Assembly: GCA_944326175.1 (NCBI GenBank)
Contig: CALVCY010000043.1
Coordinates: forward strand, 1-16,582
Direction of reading: 5' to 3'
DNA length: 16,582 bases
Source: an uncultured Erysipelotrichaceae bacterium
GTDB lineage: Bacteria; Bacillota_I; Bacilli_A; Erysipelotrichales; Erysipelotrichaceae
Part shown: positions 15,698 through 16,582 of the stretch, in pieces
Layout: the number at the start of each line of letters is the position of its first letter
How positions within the stretch are numbered: the stretch's first letter is position 1
Notes under the pieces: generated by a model
Database searches by the model: none
Told to the model about the DNA's origin: nothing
The model's input: the letters and a program-made list of their open reading frames with translations, nothing else
Made by a program: the position numbers and the translations under genes

Positions 15698-15860
15698 CAG
15701 TTGGGTCAAGATATTTTGTCAATTTAAATTGTTTAGGGGTATAGCCATAGCTATCCAATCCACCTGTGGAGGCGACAATGACAATCATTGTCACCTTTAA
15801 ATTTTTCCTATGCAATATATCGATAGCTTTGACATACAATAGCCCCATAAGGACCAAAAA
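15698..15860. other. AT-rich intergenic segment with a palindrome
   Basis: No plus-strand gene is visible. A palindromic block lies at 15774-15793: GACAATGA (15774-15781) pairs with TCATTGTC (15785-15792), overlapping a second dyad centred on 15786. On the minus strand a frame without an ATG near its start stays open from about 15899 down to 15627, running through the terminator. It encodes a hydrophobic stretch followed by STGGLDSYGYTPKQFKLTKY. It has no ribosome binding site that I can support, and may be a decayed gene or chance. Confidence 0.3.
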
Positions 15861-16169
15861 ATGGACAATTCCACAGGTTGCAAACTTGAATTGTCCTTTG
15901 ACCTAGAAGTCGTTATGAGCATAACAAACATACCTATAAATATCAATATCGAAAACTTCGATGATCGCTACTGTCAGAAAAAACTACAAAAATATTTCAA
16001 TAACCATCGAGGTACAAATGTTTCAATTAAGGAACTCAAAATGAATGATTTGGTATGCGATGCAAAAAATAAGCTTTTAAACCAACTAAAAAGTTTTAAA
16101 TACCACCAGTGGAAAAACCACCGAATATATCAGCTATTAAGAAGTGCAAAGGAATTGCTTAAAATGTAA
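15861..16169 (+). CDS. Small hypothetical protein
   Basis: The 102-codon ORF has an ATG preceded by AAGGA at 15849-15853 with 7-nt spacing. The product resembles no family I know. The N-terminal half is mixed (MDNSTGCKLELSFD, then an Ile/Asn-rich part); the C-terminal half is basic and probably helical (LLNQLKSFKYHQWKNHRIYQ, then LLRSAKELLKM). The DNA is clearly richer in A and T than the core genes. A hairpin (15863-15896) covers the first codons. I see no promoter and no terminator of its own. It could be a real small gene, perhaps of foreign origin, or a fortuitous ORF in a decaying region; a later ATG at 15915 lacks a ribosome binding site. Confidence 0.4.
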   Translation: MDNSTGCKLELSFDLEVVMSITNIPININIENFDDRYCQKKLQKYFNNHRGTNVSIKELKMNDLVCDAKNKLLNQLKSFKYHQWKNHRIYQLLRSAKELLKM

Positions 16170-16503
16170 TCAACAATTGGCAAATTCCATCCGGATCGGA
16201 AAGACAGTTTTTATTGCCACCTTAACGACGTTTTGCCTTCATGCTTTCAAGACATTTTTTCGATTATTTTACGAAGGCTTAACCTGCCCATGATAGATAC
16301 AAGCATCGAATTACGATATAATCCTTGTAGTTATATATCTAATCGAGTAGACGTTTTGTGGGAGATTTCATCGATGTAGCGGACTTCATTACGAAAGTTA
16401 GTTGTTAGCTGAAGATCCAAAGACGTTTGTATCCGATAAATTACCGTGTTTCAGCGTGCACTGTGCTAGTGAGATAGAGTTTTTTAAAAGGTAAGGGGGC
16501 TTT
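16170..16503. other. Intergenic region and probable 5' leader of the flavodoxin gene
   Basis: No clear gene. TATAAT at 16317-16322 is a possible -10 with a poor -35, which would give a leader of about 170 nt. Within that leader GGA/TTCA at 16381-16388 can pair with TGAA/TCC at 16410-16418, and AGACGTTT occurs twice (16349 and 16421). I recognise no riboswitch; the conserved parts of the FMN, purine and T-box elements are absent. On the minus strand 16222-16291 reads as a short basic peptide if one base of an A-run is removed (see findings). Confidence 0.35.
16317..16322 (+). promoter_or_regulatory. Possible -10 element upstream of the flavodoxin gene
   Basis: A perfect TATAAT hexamer lies in an AT-rich region. 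It lacks the upstream TG seen in the other promoters of this window, and no good -35 is present 16-18 nt upstream. Position relative to the next gene is plausible, but AT content makes a chance match likely. Confidence 0.35.
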
Positions 16504-16582
16504 ATGAAATCCATCATTCTATACGGAAGCCGGTACGGAAGCGCCCGCCGTTATGCGCAGCAACTATCAAAGCAAACAGGGA
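16504..16582 (+). CDS. Flavodoxin-domain protein, N-terminal fragment (cut by window end)
   Basis: Only 26 codons are visible. The sequence MKSIILYGSRYGSARRYAQQ has the beta strand plus S-x-Y/T-G-S phosphate-binding loop of flavodoxin-like FMN-binding proteins (compare IIYxSxTGxT in classical flavodoxins). The SRYGSARRYA form resembles the flavodoxin-domain (protoporphyrinogen-oxidase-like) proteins of Bacillota. The start is supported by AAGGGGG at 16493-16499, 4 nt before the ATG, and by AAAAGG just upstream. Its partner domains, if any, are outside the window. Confidence 0.75.
   Translation, partial: MKSIILYGSRYGSARRYAQQLSKQTG

Noticed and set aside
15829..15834. TTGACA as -35 of a promoter for the small ORF
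   Set aside because: No -10-like hexamer lies 16-18 nt downstream.
16313..16370. Purine or FMN riboswitch in the flavodoxin leader
   Set aside because: TATAATCC recalls the start of a purine riboswitch, but the conserved loop and three-way junction sequences are missing; no FMN (RFN) conserved blocks are present either.
16458..16466. GCACTGTGC shared with the rpsB leader (3119-3127)
   Set aside because: A 9-nt match in AT/GC-mixed leaders is short and can arise by chance; flanks differ.

Overview
The window is a chromosomal segment of a low-to-middle GC Gram-positive bacterium. The gene order topA, trmFO, rpsB, tsf, pyrH, frr, uppS, cdsA, dxr, rseP is the classic Bacillota core cluster. The missing xerC/hslUV/codY block between trmFO and rpsB, the galE after rseP and the large non-sortase glucosaminidase suggest an Erysipelotrichia-like lineage; that taxonomic call is inference. 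All confident genes lie on the + strand.

Layout. (1) 1-3030: the 3' part of topA (5' end outside the window) and trmFO, closed by a strong intrinsic terminator at 3073-3104. (2) 3104-5151: rpsB-tsf, with its own extended -10 promoter, a roughly 118-nt structured leader, and a terminator at 5118-5151. (3) 5195-11350: pyrH, frr, uppS, cdsA, dxr, rseP and galE, tightly packed and often overlapping. They start from an extended -10 promoter before pyrH and end at an 18-bp hairpin after galE; an extra terminator-like hairpin lies between frr and uppS. (4) 11369-15697: a two-gene surface module with its own promoter. It encodes a membrane-anchored protein of unknown function and a 1083-residue exported glucosaminidase with three C-terminal repeats, and ends at a 20-bp bidirectional terminator. 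(5) 15698-16503: an AT-richer, gene-poor stretch with one small ORF, several inverted repeats and possible decayed coding remnants on the minus strand. (6) 16504-16582: the start of a flavodoxin-domain protein, cut by the window end.

How the genes work together. rpsB, tsf and frr serve ribosome assembly, elongation and recycling. trmFO and topA serve tRNA modification and DNA topology. pyrH supplies UDP. uppS and dxr act in the isoprenoid route to the undecaprenyl carrier, cdsA makes CDP-diacylglycerol, and rseP is an intramembrane protease. galE and the glucosaminidase module extend the cell-envelope theme.

Most of the window is ordinary housekeeping. The points most worth a second look are two genes without a visible Shine-Dalgarno sequence (uppS, and the gene at 11388, which looks nearly leaderless), the basic C-terminal extension on ribosomal protein S2, the uncharacterised surface module with its repeat, and the AT-rich stretch before the flavodoxin gene. 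I saw no CRISPR array, tRNA, rRNA, insertion sequence or complete mobile element.
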